A DNA stretch of 64,000 nucleotides from the NCBI RefSeq assembly GCF_024347415.1, contig NZ_AP025476.1, positions 3,038,001-3,102,000 of the forward strand, given 5' to 3'. The notes under the pieces were generated by a model. It saw nothing but the letters and a program-made list of their open reading frames with translations. It did not search any database and had not been told where the DNA came from. Origin of the DNA: Vibrio crassostreae. GTDB taxonomy: Bacteria > Pseudomonadota > Gammaproteobacteria > Enterobacterales > Vibrionaceae. Positions 1 to 16,144 of the stretch are shown here, one piece after another. Within the stretch, counting starts at the first letter, position 1, and every line of letters begins with the position of its first letter. A program made the position numbers and the translations under genes.

Positions 1-1
1 C

Positions 2-652
2 GAGGCCGATAAACAAAGCCAGCATACCCAACAACTGATTCACAACACAGTAGACAACATTCAAGGCCTAGCAGGCCAACTAGGCACAGCAAGCGAAGCT
101 GTCGCTAACCTAGATAACGATGTAAACAACATTGCGAAAGTATTGGATGTGATTGGTGATATAGCGGAGCAAACTAACCTGTTGGCACTTAACGCAGCCA
201 TTGAAGCAGCTCGAGCTGGCGAACAAGGTCGTGGATTTGCGGTTGTAGCAGATGAGGTTCGTAACCTTGCAGGCCGAACACAATCGAGCACCAAAGAAAT
301 CCAATTAATGATTAACAACCTTCAAGAAGGATCTCGCAACGCAATTCAAACCATGGAAGTTTGTGCCGCGACCAGTGAAAGTACCGTAACAGAGTCTCAA
401 AACGCCTCTGAAGCACTACAACAGATTGTTGTCGCATTAGAGTCCATTTCATCAATGAGTCATCAAATCGCAACTGCGGCCGCTGAGCAGACTCAGGTGA
501 GCGATGATATATCGAAGCGTATTAACATGATCGAAGAGAGCGGTAACCAATTGAGCAATGTCGTAACAGAAAGTCATAGCAGTACCCAAACTCTTGCCTC
601 TCTTTCAAACGAATTAGAAGCTTGGGTTAATAGGTTTGAAGTAAAACACTAA
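2..652 (+). CDS. Methyl-accepting chemotaxis protein, C-terminal part (5' end outside window)
   Basis: The reading frame is open from the window edge, so only the last 216 residues are visible. They contain the conserved MCP signalling hairpin tip ([19 protein letters not shown], about visible residues 56-74), followed by [15 protein letters not shown]. This part binds CheA and CheW at the cytoplasmic tip of the receptor array. Long amphipathic helices rich in Ala, Gln and Glu flank the tip, as expected for the four-helix coiled-coil bundle with adaptation sites. The ligand-binding domain is upstream and unseen, so the stimulus cannot be named. No CheR-binding NWETF-type pentapeptide ends the protein. 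A rho-independent terminator follows within 25 bases. Confidence 0.95.
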   Translation, partial: EADKQSQHTQQLIHNTVDNIQGLAGQLGTASEAVANLDNDVNNIAKVLDVIGDIAEQTNLLALNAAIEAARAGEQGRGFAVVADEVRNLAGRTQSSTKEIQLMINNLQEGSRNAIQTMEVCAATSESTVTESQNASEALQQIVVALESISSMSHQIATAAAEQTQVSDDISKRINMIEESGNQLSNVVTESHSSTQTLASLSNELEAWVNRFEVKH

Positions 653-674
653 ACTCCCTAGAAAATTTTTAAAT

Positions 675-706
675 AAAAAAGCACGTTTTCATACGTGCTT
701 TTTTTA
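675..706 (+). terminator. Rho-independent terminator of the chemotaxis receptor gene
   Basis: An A-run, a stem of AAGCACGT pairing with ACGTGCTT around a short loop, and a T-run. It starts about 22 bases after the stop codon. Confidence 0.85.
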
Positions 707-848
707 TTTCGGCGCCCATTCAGTGTAGTTAACCGTAGTTTTACTATCTTTTAGGGCATGCTAGACCTAGGTTTTTCACCCCAAATGAGCAAAAACAACC
801 CACTAAGTATAGAAAAACATCAAACGATACTTTTTTTGCAATTTAATG

Positions 849-877
849 TTGACCCAGAACGCGAAAACACGTTTAAT
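849..877 (+). promoter_or_regulatory. Promoter of the Phe-Thr-Asn-Thr-Asn tRNA operon
   Basis: A -35 of TTGACC (849-854) and a -10 of TTTAAT (872-877) are separated by 17 bases and sit just before the first tRNA. A T-rich stretch lies directly upstream (about 830-845). Confidence 0.6.
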
Positions 878-887
878 ACACCTCGTC

Positions 888-963
888 GCCCGGATAGCTC
901 AGTCGGTAGAGCAGAGGATTGAAAATCCTCGTGTCGGTGGTTCGATTCCGCCTCCGGGCACCA
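888..963 (+). tRNA. tRNA-Phe (GAA)
   Basis: A 76-base cloverleaf with acceptor GCCCGGA/TCCGGGC, anticodon GAA and an encoded 3' CCA. It is first in a five-gene plus-strand tRNA cluster. Confidence 0.97.
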
Positions 964-1019
964 CAATTTATTTGTTGGTGTCCTAGACAACAACAGTAAA
1001 GCACAAAGAAATATTATGT

Positions 1020-1095
<76 letters not shown>

Positions 1096-1119
1096 TTTCT
1101 TTAAAGCTTTAAGAATAAT

Positions 1120-1195
1120 TCCCCTTTAGTTCAGTTGGTAGAACGGCGGACTGTTAATCCGTATGTCGCAAGTTCAAGTCTTGCAAGGGGAGCCA
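1120..1195 (+). tRNA. tRNA-Asn (GTT), copy 1
   Basis: A 76-base cloverleaf with acceptor TCCCCTT/AAGGGGA, anticodon GTT and encoded CCA. The same sequence recurs at 1337-1412 as part of a duplicated Thr-Asn unit. Confidence 0.97.
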
Positions 1196-1231
1196 AGTTA
1201 ATCATCAAGCATAAGCTTTTTGATTCATGAT

Positions 1232-1307
<76 letters not shown>

Positions 1308-1336
1308 TTCTCTTGATTAGAGACTAAACAATCAAT

Positions 1337-1412
1337 TCCCCTTTAGTTCAGTTGGTAGAACGGCGGACTGTTAATCCGTATGTCGCAAGTTCAAGTCTTG
1401 CAAGGGGAGCCA
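1337..1412 (+). tRNA. tRNA-Asn (GTT), copy 2
   Basis: Identical to copy 1 by eye, with anticodon GTT and encoded CCA. It is the last gene of the cluster and is followed directly by a terminator. Confidence 0.97.
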
Positions 1413-1415
1413 ATT

Positions 1416-1447
1416 AAAAAAAGCCGCATCATTGATGCGGCTTTTTT
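1416..1447 (+). terminator. Terminator of the tRNA cluster
   Basis: GCCGCATC pairs with GATGCGGC around a short loop, flanked by an A-run and a T-run. It begins four bases after the last tRNA. Confidence 0.9.
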
Positions 1448-1756
1448 GCATCTAAAGATCATAACTTCTCAATACAACTACCCTCACATTTCAAATATCA
1501 TATTCAATTCAAAAACCAACCGTTTTTATATCCATCCAAAGCTACAAATCTTCGCCACTTAACTCCCTTCAAAATCGTCCAACAACAAACGACACATTCA
1601 CGTAAGAATCACTCATAGTACGTTACTACTCATTTTATTATTGAGAAGATCGGCTGAAAAAATCAATGCTAAGCCTAGAAATGAGAAAGCTAAATAACAA
1701 ATCAAATAAGCTCTAGAAAAGCTCTGTAAGGCGCTTCAATCCAAATGATACACAAG
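1448..1756. other. AT-rich intergenic region without a recognisable gene
   Basis: This lies between the tRNA terminator and the convergent membrane-protein gene. I see no RNA gene, no convincing reading frame and no clear terminator for the minus-strand gene that ends at 1757. Confidence 0.5.
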
Positions 1757-2152
1757 TCACTCTTTATCAAAACTATCCACTACAATAGCGCCCATAGAGG
1801 CTGGCATTGAAATAACAATCACTCTTTTGATCGATACAACAGGATCACTCAATAGAGGTAATTTGTCCAAGCAAGTCAGTACCAAAGCAACGACCAAGGC
1901 CGTCATAACATAAGCAATAACTATTCTGAAAATAAACACCGGCAACCGTGCAACAACATCTTTTTGAAAGACACTCTCATACGTATAGAAGCCTAAGAAC
2001 ACCGCAGACAGTAAAAATAACAGCAATAGATTAGCGGTAGGTAAAGTCTCCCCTAACTTCCAAGCCTCTTCAGAAAAAGAAATTGGCACGGCCAAAGCAA
2101 AAGATCCCACAAAGATCTGGCTCGCATCTTCAAAGTTAAAACTCAATTTCAT
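1757..2152 (-). CDS. Small inner-membrane protein, probably DUF2391 family
   Basis: About 131 residues with roughly four hydrophobic segments, including LLLLFLLSAVFLGFYTY and a long one ending ALVVALVLTC, so an integral inner-membrane protein is likely. The overall look fits the uncharacterised DUF2391 family, which I recall rather than can verify. Function is unknown. The start is uncertain: an in-frame GTG at 2164 would add four residues (MGRT), and neither start has a convincing Shine-Dalgarno. It stands alone, convergent with the tRNA cluster, with a long empty region upstream. Confidence 0.6.
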   Translation of the reverse strand: MKLSFNFEDASQIFVGSFALAVPISFSEEAWKLGETLPTANLLLLFLLSAVFLGFYTYESVFQKDVVARLPVFIFRIVIAYVMTALVVALVLTCLDKLPLLSDPVVSIKRVIVISMPASMGAIVVDSFDKE

Positions 2153-2164
2153 AGTTCGACCCAC

Positions 2165-2943
2165 TAGGTTTAAGGCTTTATCTATTTCTTAAAATAATCA
2201 CAAAACTATCCGCCGATGGCTTGAGGGATTTTCTTCCTACCAAGTAAACAGTAATGACCTTTCTAATTTCATATTAGTCGCAATAGCCAAAACATAGCTT
2301 GAACTAACCAGCAAGAAATCAATATGCTCAGAGTAAAGTGGTCAACACAACAGATTCATGTCGAGTCAACAAACACATCAGAGTCGAAGAGAGACCGGTA
2401 AACATCCCCTAAGGACCTACACTTAGAACCAGAGAATCTCAATCCGGTTGGGTGATCAATACAATTAATAGTGGTTTAAGCTTAATGCATTAAGTCGACT
2501 CATTAAGGGCTATAGTGTTCTTAGCAGAAACATCCATGATGGATTCCTAATTACACATCAGAACTACCCTCTAGATTCATAGATAGAACAGAAATCAGGT
2601 TTCGTAGACGAAGGGCTGTTAGCTAATACTTGAACTTGATAAAGCAAACATCCACAAACGCAGGGCACGTAGGATGAGTTGTAAGGCTTATAGAGCCTCA
2701 GGTATTGAAATGGATATGCTGATTAGAACAGTCTCATGAACCTAACTTACAACGTCGTATAGCTCGAGTGTTTGAGCACTCAGCCGCGTTTGAAGTCATG
2801 CTAGTGCCAACTCACAAATGGAGTCAGAAATGATGTCACCCTAATCGTAGGGTTTGGGTTTGGGTTTGGGTAACACGTAGGCTACAGGAAAGTCTTTTGT
2901 GCAAGTTATTCGACTGACGTGCGAAGCACTATGATTTAGATGC
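2165..2943. other. Long non-coding region downstream of rRNA operon A
   Basis: Nearly 780 bases with frequent stops in all frames and no RNA gene that I can fold by eye. Its one striking element is a run of four G-triplets at 2850-2870, listed separately. The upstream signals of the minus-strand DUF2391-like gene should lie at its left end, but no strong promoter is apparent. Confidence 0.5.
2850..2870 (+). repeat. (GGGTTT)3GGG G-quadruplex-type repeat
   Basis: Four GGG tracts separated by exactly three T each, on the plus strand. This is the canonical pattern for an intramolecular G-quadruplex. It lies about 75 bases beyond the terminator of the minus-strand rRNA operon, so the G-rich strand is the template strand for read-through transcription. 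Confidence 0.8.
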
Positions 2944-2973
2944 AAAAAAGCCCCGTTATTTCTAGCGAGGCTT
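2944..2973 (-). terminator. Rho-independent terminator of rRNA operon A
   Basis: Read on the minus strand, AAGCCTCG pairs with CGGGGCTT (one U-G pair) and is followed by a run of T. It lies about 115 bases past tRNA-Asp and is the first hairpin after the operon with a proper T-run. Confidence 0.8.
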
Positions 2974-3017
2974 CTTATAAGTAATGGAGTGACTGGGTCG
3001 TAGCCGACCGGGACTCC
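2969..3017 (-). pseudogene. Degenerate remnant of a tRNA-Asp 3' end
   Basis: The plus-strand segment from 2969 (ggcttcttataagtaatgg and onward) parallels the sequence running from the flank of tRNA-Asp into its 3' half (from about 3077). The order is the same: GGCTT, an ATAAGT motif, GGAGTG, then a GACGGGACTC-like string. It cannot fold as a tRNA. The likely origin is decay or deletion in a once longer post-rRNA tRNA array. Confidence 0.4.
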
Positions 3018-3054
3018 TTGGTCAAAGACCAAATTATCAACACCCAGAAACGGC

Positions 3055-3082
3055 GAAAGCCTAGTCGTAAGACTAGGCTTTC
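3055..3082 (-). terminator. Hairpin after tRNA-Asp, weak terminator or processing site
   Basis: A near-perfect stem GAAAGCCTAGTC/GACTAGGCTTTC lies eight bases past the tRNA-Asp 3' end on the minus strand. No good T-run follows, so processing or partial termination is as likely as a true terminator. Confidence 0.5.
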
Positions 3083-3089
3083 TAATAAG

Positions 3090-3166
3090 TGGCGGAGTGG
3101 ACGGGACTCGAACCCGCGACCCCCGGCGTGACAGGCCGGTATTCTAACCAACTGAACTACCACTCC
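3090..3166 (-). tRNA. tRNA-Asp (GTC)
   Basis: A 77-base cloverleaf with acceptor GGAGTGG/CCACTCC, anticodon GTC and encoded CCA. It is the last intact gene of rRNA operon A, 28 bases after the second 5S gene. Confidence 0.97.
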
Positions 3167-3194
3167 GCAGTGTCTATTCAGCTTAAAGCAATTT

Positions 3195-3314
3195 GAGCCT
3201 GACGATGTCCTACTCTCACATGGGGAAGCCCCACACTACCATCGGCGCTATTGTGTTTCACTTCTGAGTTCGACATGGAATCAGGTGGGTCCACAATGCT
3301 ATGGTCGTCAAACA
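3195..3314 (-). rRNA. rrf: 5S rRNA, divergent extra copy
   Basis: About 120 bases, clearly 5S rRNA, but differing from the two other copies in the window. In helix I a G-C pair has become A-U through changes on both sides (GGCGA to GACGA, and TCGCC to TCGTC). There is also a C-to-U change in loop C (CATGCCGAA to CATGTCGAA) and a change near the 5' end. The order 5S, tRNA-Thr, 5S resembles the rrfD-thrV-rrfF end of E. coli rrnD. Ends are approximate. Confidence 0.95.
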
Positions 3315-3353
3315 AATTCTGTTGTTAACTTAAATAATCAAATCAACTAAATA

Positions 3354-3430
3354 TGGTGCTGATACCCAGACTCGAACTGGGGACCTCACCCTTACCAAGG
3401 GTGCGCTCTACCGGGCTGAGCTATATCAGC
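3354..3430 (-). tRNA. tRNA-Thr (GGT)
   Basis: A 77-base cloverleaf with acceptor GCTGATA/TATCAGC, anticodon GGT and encoded CCA, lying between two 5S genes. It is a different isoacceptor from the TGT tRNA-Thr genes at 1.0-1.3 kb. Confidence 0.97.
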
Positions 3431-3503
3431 AATTCAAATATCGTTTAAAAACGATTCTGAAAACTTTTTGTCTTCACTTTTTAAAAAAGTGAAAATAAAT
3501 TTA

Positions 3504-3623
3504 AAGCCTGGCGATGTCCTACTCTCACATGGGGAAGCCCCACACTACCATCGGCGCTATTGTGTTTCACTTCTGAGTTCGGCATGGAATCAGGTGGGTC
3601 CACAATGCTATGGTCGCCAAGCA
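3504..3623 (-). rRNA. rrf: 5S rRNA of operon A
   Basis: About 120 bases, running from TGCTTGGCGACCA to ATCGCCAGGCTT on the minus strand. It is identical by eye to the 5S of operon B. Ends are approximate. Confidence 0.97.
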
Positions 3624-3752
3624 AATTTTGCTTTTACTTTCAGTTTTTAAAAAACTGAAGGCAAAATAATCTGGAAAGCTGTTAAATTCTCTTCAAACTC
3701 ATTCAAGCGTTTGGTATTTCTATTGAATCCACAAAACCCCTTGGGTGTTGTA

Positions 3753-6645
<2,893 letters not shown>

Positions 6646-6975
6646 ATACAACCCGAAAGGGTCTTAGCGTATGGCAACTAACCAAGGTTTTTGGTTGTCA
6701 TTAAGAAGGGTTAATTCTCAATGACTGTTTGCCGGACTCAATTTCGATTCAAACTAAGTTTGAATCACTCTTTATTTCCACTTTTAAAAAGTGAAGACAA
6801 AAAGCCAAGACACTTGAATGTGTTTGTTGTGTTTACCATAAAGGTAAACATTGAGAACTTTTAAATTTGATTGAATTACTCGTAAGTAATCAATCAGTCA
6901 GCTTTCCAAATTGTTAAAGAGCTTGATTTCTTTCGAAACCATTTTTAAAGATTCTTAGGGAAAAACCCTTAAAGA
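6646..6975 (-). other. 23S-proximal part of the operon A 16S-23S spacer
   Basis: The spacer shares its 23S-proximal part, including the processing stem and boxA, with the operon B spacer at 12282-12560, then diverges abruptly where the tRNA genes begin. Such a mosaic fits gene conversion between operons with different tRNA cassettes. Confidence 0.7.
6911..6924 (-). promoter_or_regulatory. boxA antitermination element in the operon A spacer
   Basis: AAGCTCTTTAACAA on the minus strand matches the rrn boxA core (GCTCTTTAACA) bound by NusB and S10. It lies between the tRNA genes and 23S. Confidence 0.8.
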
Positions 6976-7051
6976 TGGTGGAGCTATGCGGGATCGAACC
7001 GCAGACCTCCTGCGTGCAAGGCAGGCGCTCTCCCAGCTGAGCTATAGCCCC
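6976..7051 (-). tRNA. tRNA-Ala (TGC)
   Basis: A 76-base cloverleaf with acceptor GGGGCTA/TAGCTCC, anticodon TGC and encoded CCA, in the 16S-23S spacer downstream of tRNA-Ile. The Ile-Ala pair is a classic spacer cassette. Confidence 0.97.
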
Positions 7052-7065
7052 ATCTAGGTCGATAT

Positions 7066-7142
7066 TGGTGGGTCTGAGTGGACTTGAACCACCGACCTCC
7101 CGCTTATCAGGCGAGCGCTCTAACCAGCTGAGCTACAGACCC
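7066..7142 (-). tRNA. tRNA-Ile (GAT)
   Basis: A 77-base cloverleaf with acceptor GGGTCTG/CAGACCC, anticodon GAT and encoded CCA. It lies about 67 bases after 16S of operon A. Confidence 0.97.
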
Positions 7143-7209
7143 AATATCGTCTCTTAACTTTTCTAAACCTAATCAATCTGTGTGGACACTTATCGTGAAT
7201 ATCTTCGTA

Positions 7210-8764
<1,555 letters not shown>

Positions 8765-9045
8765 AAGATTTTGTGACTCAACGAATACTGACTTCAAAAC
8801 TACTATGTAATTTTAAAGCTATTACCATTCCAACAGAATGATAATGAATTGACTGTGCCGAATAACTACAAGTAGTTAAACGTATTGGTCACTCAGTTCA
8901 TTGAAATCAATTTTGATTCCGAAGAATCTATTTTATCTAACGATAAAACGTTTTGATATTCATCAACGAGTGCCCACACAGATTGATAGGTTTAAATTGT
9001 TAAAGAGCTTTGCTTTCAGTGCCTTAGCACTCAAGCAGGACGCGT
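8765..9045 (-). other. Leader of rRNA operon A
   Basis: Transcribed leader with three hairpins near 8821-8845, 8915-8928 (UUCG loop) and 8931-8948. Each has a counterpart at the same place in operon B with a different stem sequence but preserved pairing. BoxA is at 8997-9010. Confidence 0.7.
8997..9010 (-). promoter_or_regulatory. boxA in the operon A leader
   Basis: AAGCTCTTTAACAA on the minus strand, identical to the other boxA sites in both rRNA operons and about 35 bases downstream of the -10 element. Confidence 0.8.
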
Positions 9046-9073
9046 ATAATACGCTTTCTACTTTGAAAGTCAA
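9046..9073 (-). promoter_or_regulatory. Promoter of rRNA operon A
   Basis: On the minus strand, -35 TTGACT (9068-9073) and -10 TATTAT (9046-9051) with a 16-base spacer, followed by a GC-rich discriminator (ACGCGTCC) typical of stringently controlled rrn promoters. It sits only about 70 bases after the 5S gene of operon B. Confidence 0.75.
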
Positions 9074-9110
9074 CATAAAATACTAAGAAAACTTAGAACT
9101 CTATGGTGAC

Positions 9111-9129
9111 TTGTCTACTTTGTAGACAA
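9111..9129 (-). terminator. Hairpin after operon B 5S, doubtful terminator
   Basis: TTGTCTAC/GTAGACAA stem just past the 5S gene, with no T-run on the minus strand. It may be a processing site, and read-through into operon A seems possible. Confidence 0.35.
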
Positions 9130-9140
9130 AGTCGAAATTA

Positions 9141-9260
9141 AAGCCTGGCGATGTCCTACTCTCACATGGGGAAGCCCCACACTACCATCGGCGCTATTGT
9201 GTTTCACTTCTGAGTTCGGCATGGAATCAGGTGGGTCCACAATGCTATGGTCGCCAAGCA
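9141..9260 (-). rRNA. rrf: 5S rRNA of operon B
   Basis: About 120 bases, identical by eye to the copy at 3504-3623. It is the last gene of operon B, with no tRNA or second 5S after it. Confidence 0.97.
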
Positions 9261-9389
9261 AATTTTGCTTTTACTTTCAGTTTTTAAAAAACTGAAGGCA
9301 AAATAATCTGGAAAGCTGTTAAATTCTCTTCAAACTCATTCAAGCGTTTGGTATTTCTATTGAATCCACAAAACCCCTTGGGTGTTGTA

Positions 9390-12281
<2,892 letters not shown>

Positions 12282-12612
12282 ATACAACCCGAAAGGGTCT
12301 TAGCGTATGGCAACTAACCAAGGTTTTTGGTTGTCATTAAGAAGGGTTAATTCTCAATGACTGTTTGCCGGACTCAATTTCGATTCAAACTAAGTTTGAA
12401 TCACTCTTTATTTCCACTTTTAAAAAGTGAAGACAAAAAGCCAAGACACTTGAATGTGTTTGTTGTGTTTACCATAAAGGTAAACATTGAGAACTTTTAA
12501 ATTTGATTGAATTACTCGTAAGTAATCAATCAGTCAGCTTTCCAAATTGTTAAAGAGCTTGATTCAATAAATGAACCATTTTTAAAGACACTTAAATAAA
12601 TGCGCTTAAAGA
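12282..12612 (-). other. 23S-proximal part of the operon B 16S-23S spacer
   Basis: Shares its 23S-proximal 280 bases with the operon A spacer, then diverges at about 12564 and carries tRNA-Glu instead of Ile-Ala. Confidence 0.7.
12547..12560 (-). promoter_or_regulatory. boxA in the operon B spacer
   Basis: AAGCTCTTTAACAA on the minus strand, at the position equivalent to 6911-6924 in operon A. Confidence 0.8.
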
Positions 12613-12688
12613 TGGTATCCCGTAGGGGAGTCGAACCCCTGTTACCGCCGTGAAAGGGCGGTGTCCTAGGCCTCTAGACGAACGGGAC
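12613..12688 (-). tRNA. tRNA-Glu (TTC)
   Basis: A 76-base cloverleaf with acceptor GTCCCGT/ACGGGAT, anticodon TTC and encoded CCA. It is the only tRNA in the operon B spacer. Confidence 0.97.
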
Positions 12689-12753
12689 ATAGGTTGCTCT
12701 TAACTGTTTAAACATATCAATCTGTGTGGACACTTATCGTGAATATCTTCGTA

Positions 12754-14308
<1,555 letters not shown>

Positions 14309-14593
14309 AAGATTTTGTGACTCAACGAATACTGACTTCAAAACTACTATGTAATTTTAAAGCTATTATCTTTCCAACAGAAAGATAATGAATTGACTGT
14401 GCCGAATAACTACAAGTAGTTAAACGTATTGGTCACTCAGTTCATTGAAATCAATTTTGTTACCGAAGTAACTGCTATTACCTAAGTAATAACGTTTTGA
14501 TATTCATCAACGAGTGCCCACACAGATTGATAGGTTTAAATTGTTAAAGAGCTTCTCTTCGTTGTGACTTACATCACTTCGGAAGAGGCGGCC
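14309..14593 (-). other. Leader of rRNA operon B
   Basis: Leader with hairpins at 14365-14389 (perfect 10-bp stem), 14459-14472 (UUCG loop) and 14476-14491. They correspond in position to the operon A hairpins but have different stem sequences. Confidence 0.7.
14541..14554 (-). promoter_or_regulatory. boxA in the operon B leader
   Basis: AAGCTCTTTAACAA on the minus strand, about 40 bases downstream of the proximal promoter. Confidence 0.8.
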
Positions 14594-14621
14594 ATTCTAG
14601 CGACTTAATTCTCAGTGTCAA
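14594..14621 (-). promoter_or_regulatory. Operon B proximal promoter (P2)
   Basis: Perfect -35 TTGACA (14616-14621), 16-base spacer, -10 TAGAAT (14594-14599), then a GC-rich discriminator (GGCCGCC). Confidence 0.8.
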
Positions 14622-14743
14622 ACACTTATTTGGAATTAATTTCTACTTTCTAAAAGTAGGAGCGAATAATCACTCAAAGCTAGTTGCCTTTACTAACATT
14701 CTGCGCTGAAGCCTTGTGGCGTCTACCGTGTCAGTGAGGCGGC

Positions 14744-14771
14744 ATTATAGAGATGCCGCTCTTATTGGCAA
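14744..14771 (-). promoter_or_regulatory. Operon B distal promoter (P1)
   Basis: -35 TTGCCA (14766-14771), 16-base spacer, perfect -10 TATAAT (14744-14749) and a GCCGCC discriminator. A strongly A/T-rich tract (about 14775-14805) upstream of the -35 would serve as an UP element. Confidence 0.8.
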
Positions 14772-14866
14772 GCATTAAATGTGTTTTTTATTGAAAAAAG
14801 AGGTTAAGCGGAGATATTTCAACCAAGGGCTTATTTATACCATTTTCACCCCAAGTTTCGAACAAA

Positions 14867-14890
14867 TTACCCACAACACCTTGTGGATAA
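14867..14890. promoter_or_regulatory. Inverted pair of DnaA-box-like sites
   Basis: TTACCCACA on the plus strand (14867-14875) and a perfect TTATCCACA on the minus strand (14882-14890) face each other six bases apart. They lie about 100 bases upstream of the rrn P1 -35 and just after the HD-GYP stop codon. Any function is inferred. Confidence 0.4.
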
Positions 14891-16144
14891 CTACTCCCCG
14901 TTATCAAAAAAATAAGATAAACGAGCTCTTGGGTTTAGATACTCTCTCACTTGTTCCGGTAATTTACTTGGATGAACGGCATTGACGATTTTTATCTCTT
15001 TAATAAAGAGGTCAATAATCGGAGCTTGGGTTCTTGGCACGCTAGGATCATAGATAAGTACATTTGGATAAAGCATATGTTTAGCGTTAACGGATATCAC
15101 AACCCCAATCGAATCATTTGAAAGCTGTACTACGGTTCCTGGTGGGTAGACTCCCATAAACTTAACTAATAGCCCCAAGTTATCTTGGCTATATAAATGC
15201 TTGCAGCTTTTATATAAATGGGACAGTGCCAGATACGGGATCATTTGTTGAGATTGCGTTTTACCATGGCAAAGGTTATCAAATGCATTAGCCACTGCGA
15301 CTATCTTGGCAAATTCATCTATCTCATCTTCTTCTAAGCCTTCGGGATAACCAGAACCATCATTCATCTCATGATGTTGAGCAATCACCTTTTTGGCCCT
15401 TTCAGGAAAGTCATCAATTGTTGAAACAATATCTGCACCATATTTAGTGTGAAGCTTTAAGTAGTTCTCTTCTGGTACCGTAAGCGCACTCTGCTTTCTT
15501 AATATAGCGACTGGTATTTTGATTTTGCCTACATCGTGGAACAACGCTGCGAAGGAAAGATCTTTTAATTGCTGCGTATTGTAACCTTTAGCTTTACCTA
15601 TCATCAGCGCGACAACAGAAACATTCAATGTATGAAAGTAGATGTCTTCAAAATCAGCTTTAGCATTCATAAGGTGCAATGTGACGTTATCATCGCTTAC
15701 TAATGTTTCGACAATGTCATCAACCAGAGCTTTTACCTCCCCTACTGCATCTAAAGGTCGGTTACGGATCTTGGTCATCACAGAGCGCATTCGGGCCAGC
15801 GAACGTTCGAACTCTTTCTCGCAATGACTCACTCTGCGACGATAAGAGCTTAAAGTTTCGATACGTTCATGCTTATCTTTCCACATTCTTTCCGCTTCAA
15901 GACTTACTTGTAAATCAGTATCGGCTTCTTGCTCAATCACATGGTTAGCAGGTAGAGGGGATGTATCGCTTTGATTCAAGTTTATATAGACGTGCTTAAT
16001 CCCAAGATGTCGAATTACCTTTACTTGGGCGTCATCTTTGATTTTAAAACTGTTGAATAAAAATGGGTGTTCATTCCATTTTACGGGGAGTCGTATATGC
16101 AGACCGGGCTGAATGCGATCTACGGTAATCTTTATGCTGCCCAT
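14891..16144 (-). CDS. HD-GYP domain protein with DUF3391-like N-terminus, putative cyclic-di-GMP phosphodiesterase
   Basis: 417 residues. The N-terminal ~130 residues resemble DUF3391 (IKITVDRIQPGLHIRLPV), followed by an HD-GYP domain: H171, HD at 203-204 (HDVGK), H232, HH at 257-258 and DGSGYP at 262-267. HD-GYP proteins hydrolyse cyclic di-GMP at a two- or three-metal centre. The Asp usually found in the later (A/V)D.(F/Y)DA motif reads Asn286 here (VANAFDNL), so one metal ligand is altered. Activity may be reduced or of a different metal type; that is inference. No signal peptide or membrane segment was seen, so it is probably cytoplasmic. No strong Shine-Dalgarno precedes the ATG. It points toward rRNA operon B. 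Confidence 0.85.
   Translation of the reverse strand: MGSIKITVDRIQPGLHIRLPVKWNEHPFLFNSFKIKDDAQVKVIRHLGIKHVYINLNQSDTSPLPANHVIEQEADTDLQVSLEAERMWKDKHERIETLSSYRRRVSHCEKEFERSLARMRSVMTKIRNRPLDAVGEVKALVDDIVETLVSDDNVTLHLMNAKADFEDIYFHTLNVSVVALMIGKAKGYNTQQLKDLSFAALFHDVGKIKIPVAILRKQSALTVPEENYLKLHTKYGADIVSTIDDFPERAKKVIAQHHEMNDGSGYPEGLEEDEIDEFAKIVAVANAFDNLCHGKTQSQQMIPYLALSHLYKSCKHLYSQDNLGLLVKFMGVYPPGTVVQLSNDSIGVVISVNAKHMLYPNVLIYDPSVPRTQAPIIDLFIKEIKIVNAVHPSKLPEQVREYLNPRARLSYFFDNGE

Noticed and set aside
1380..1562. A 60-codon plus-strand frame
   Set aside because: It begins inside tRNA-Asn and runs through the tRNA terminator.
2841..3163. Two overlapping minus-strand frames of about 62 codons
   Set aside because: They run through tRNA-Asp, its hairpin and the G-triplet repeat; composition is not protein-like.
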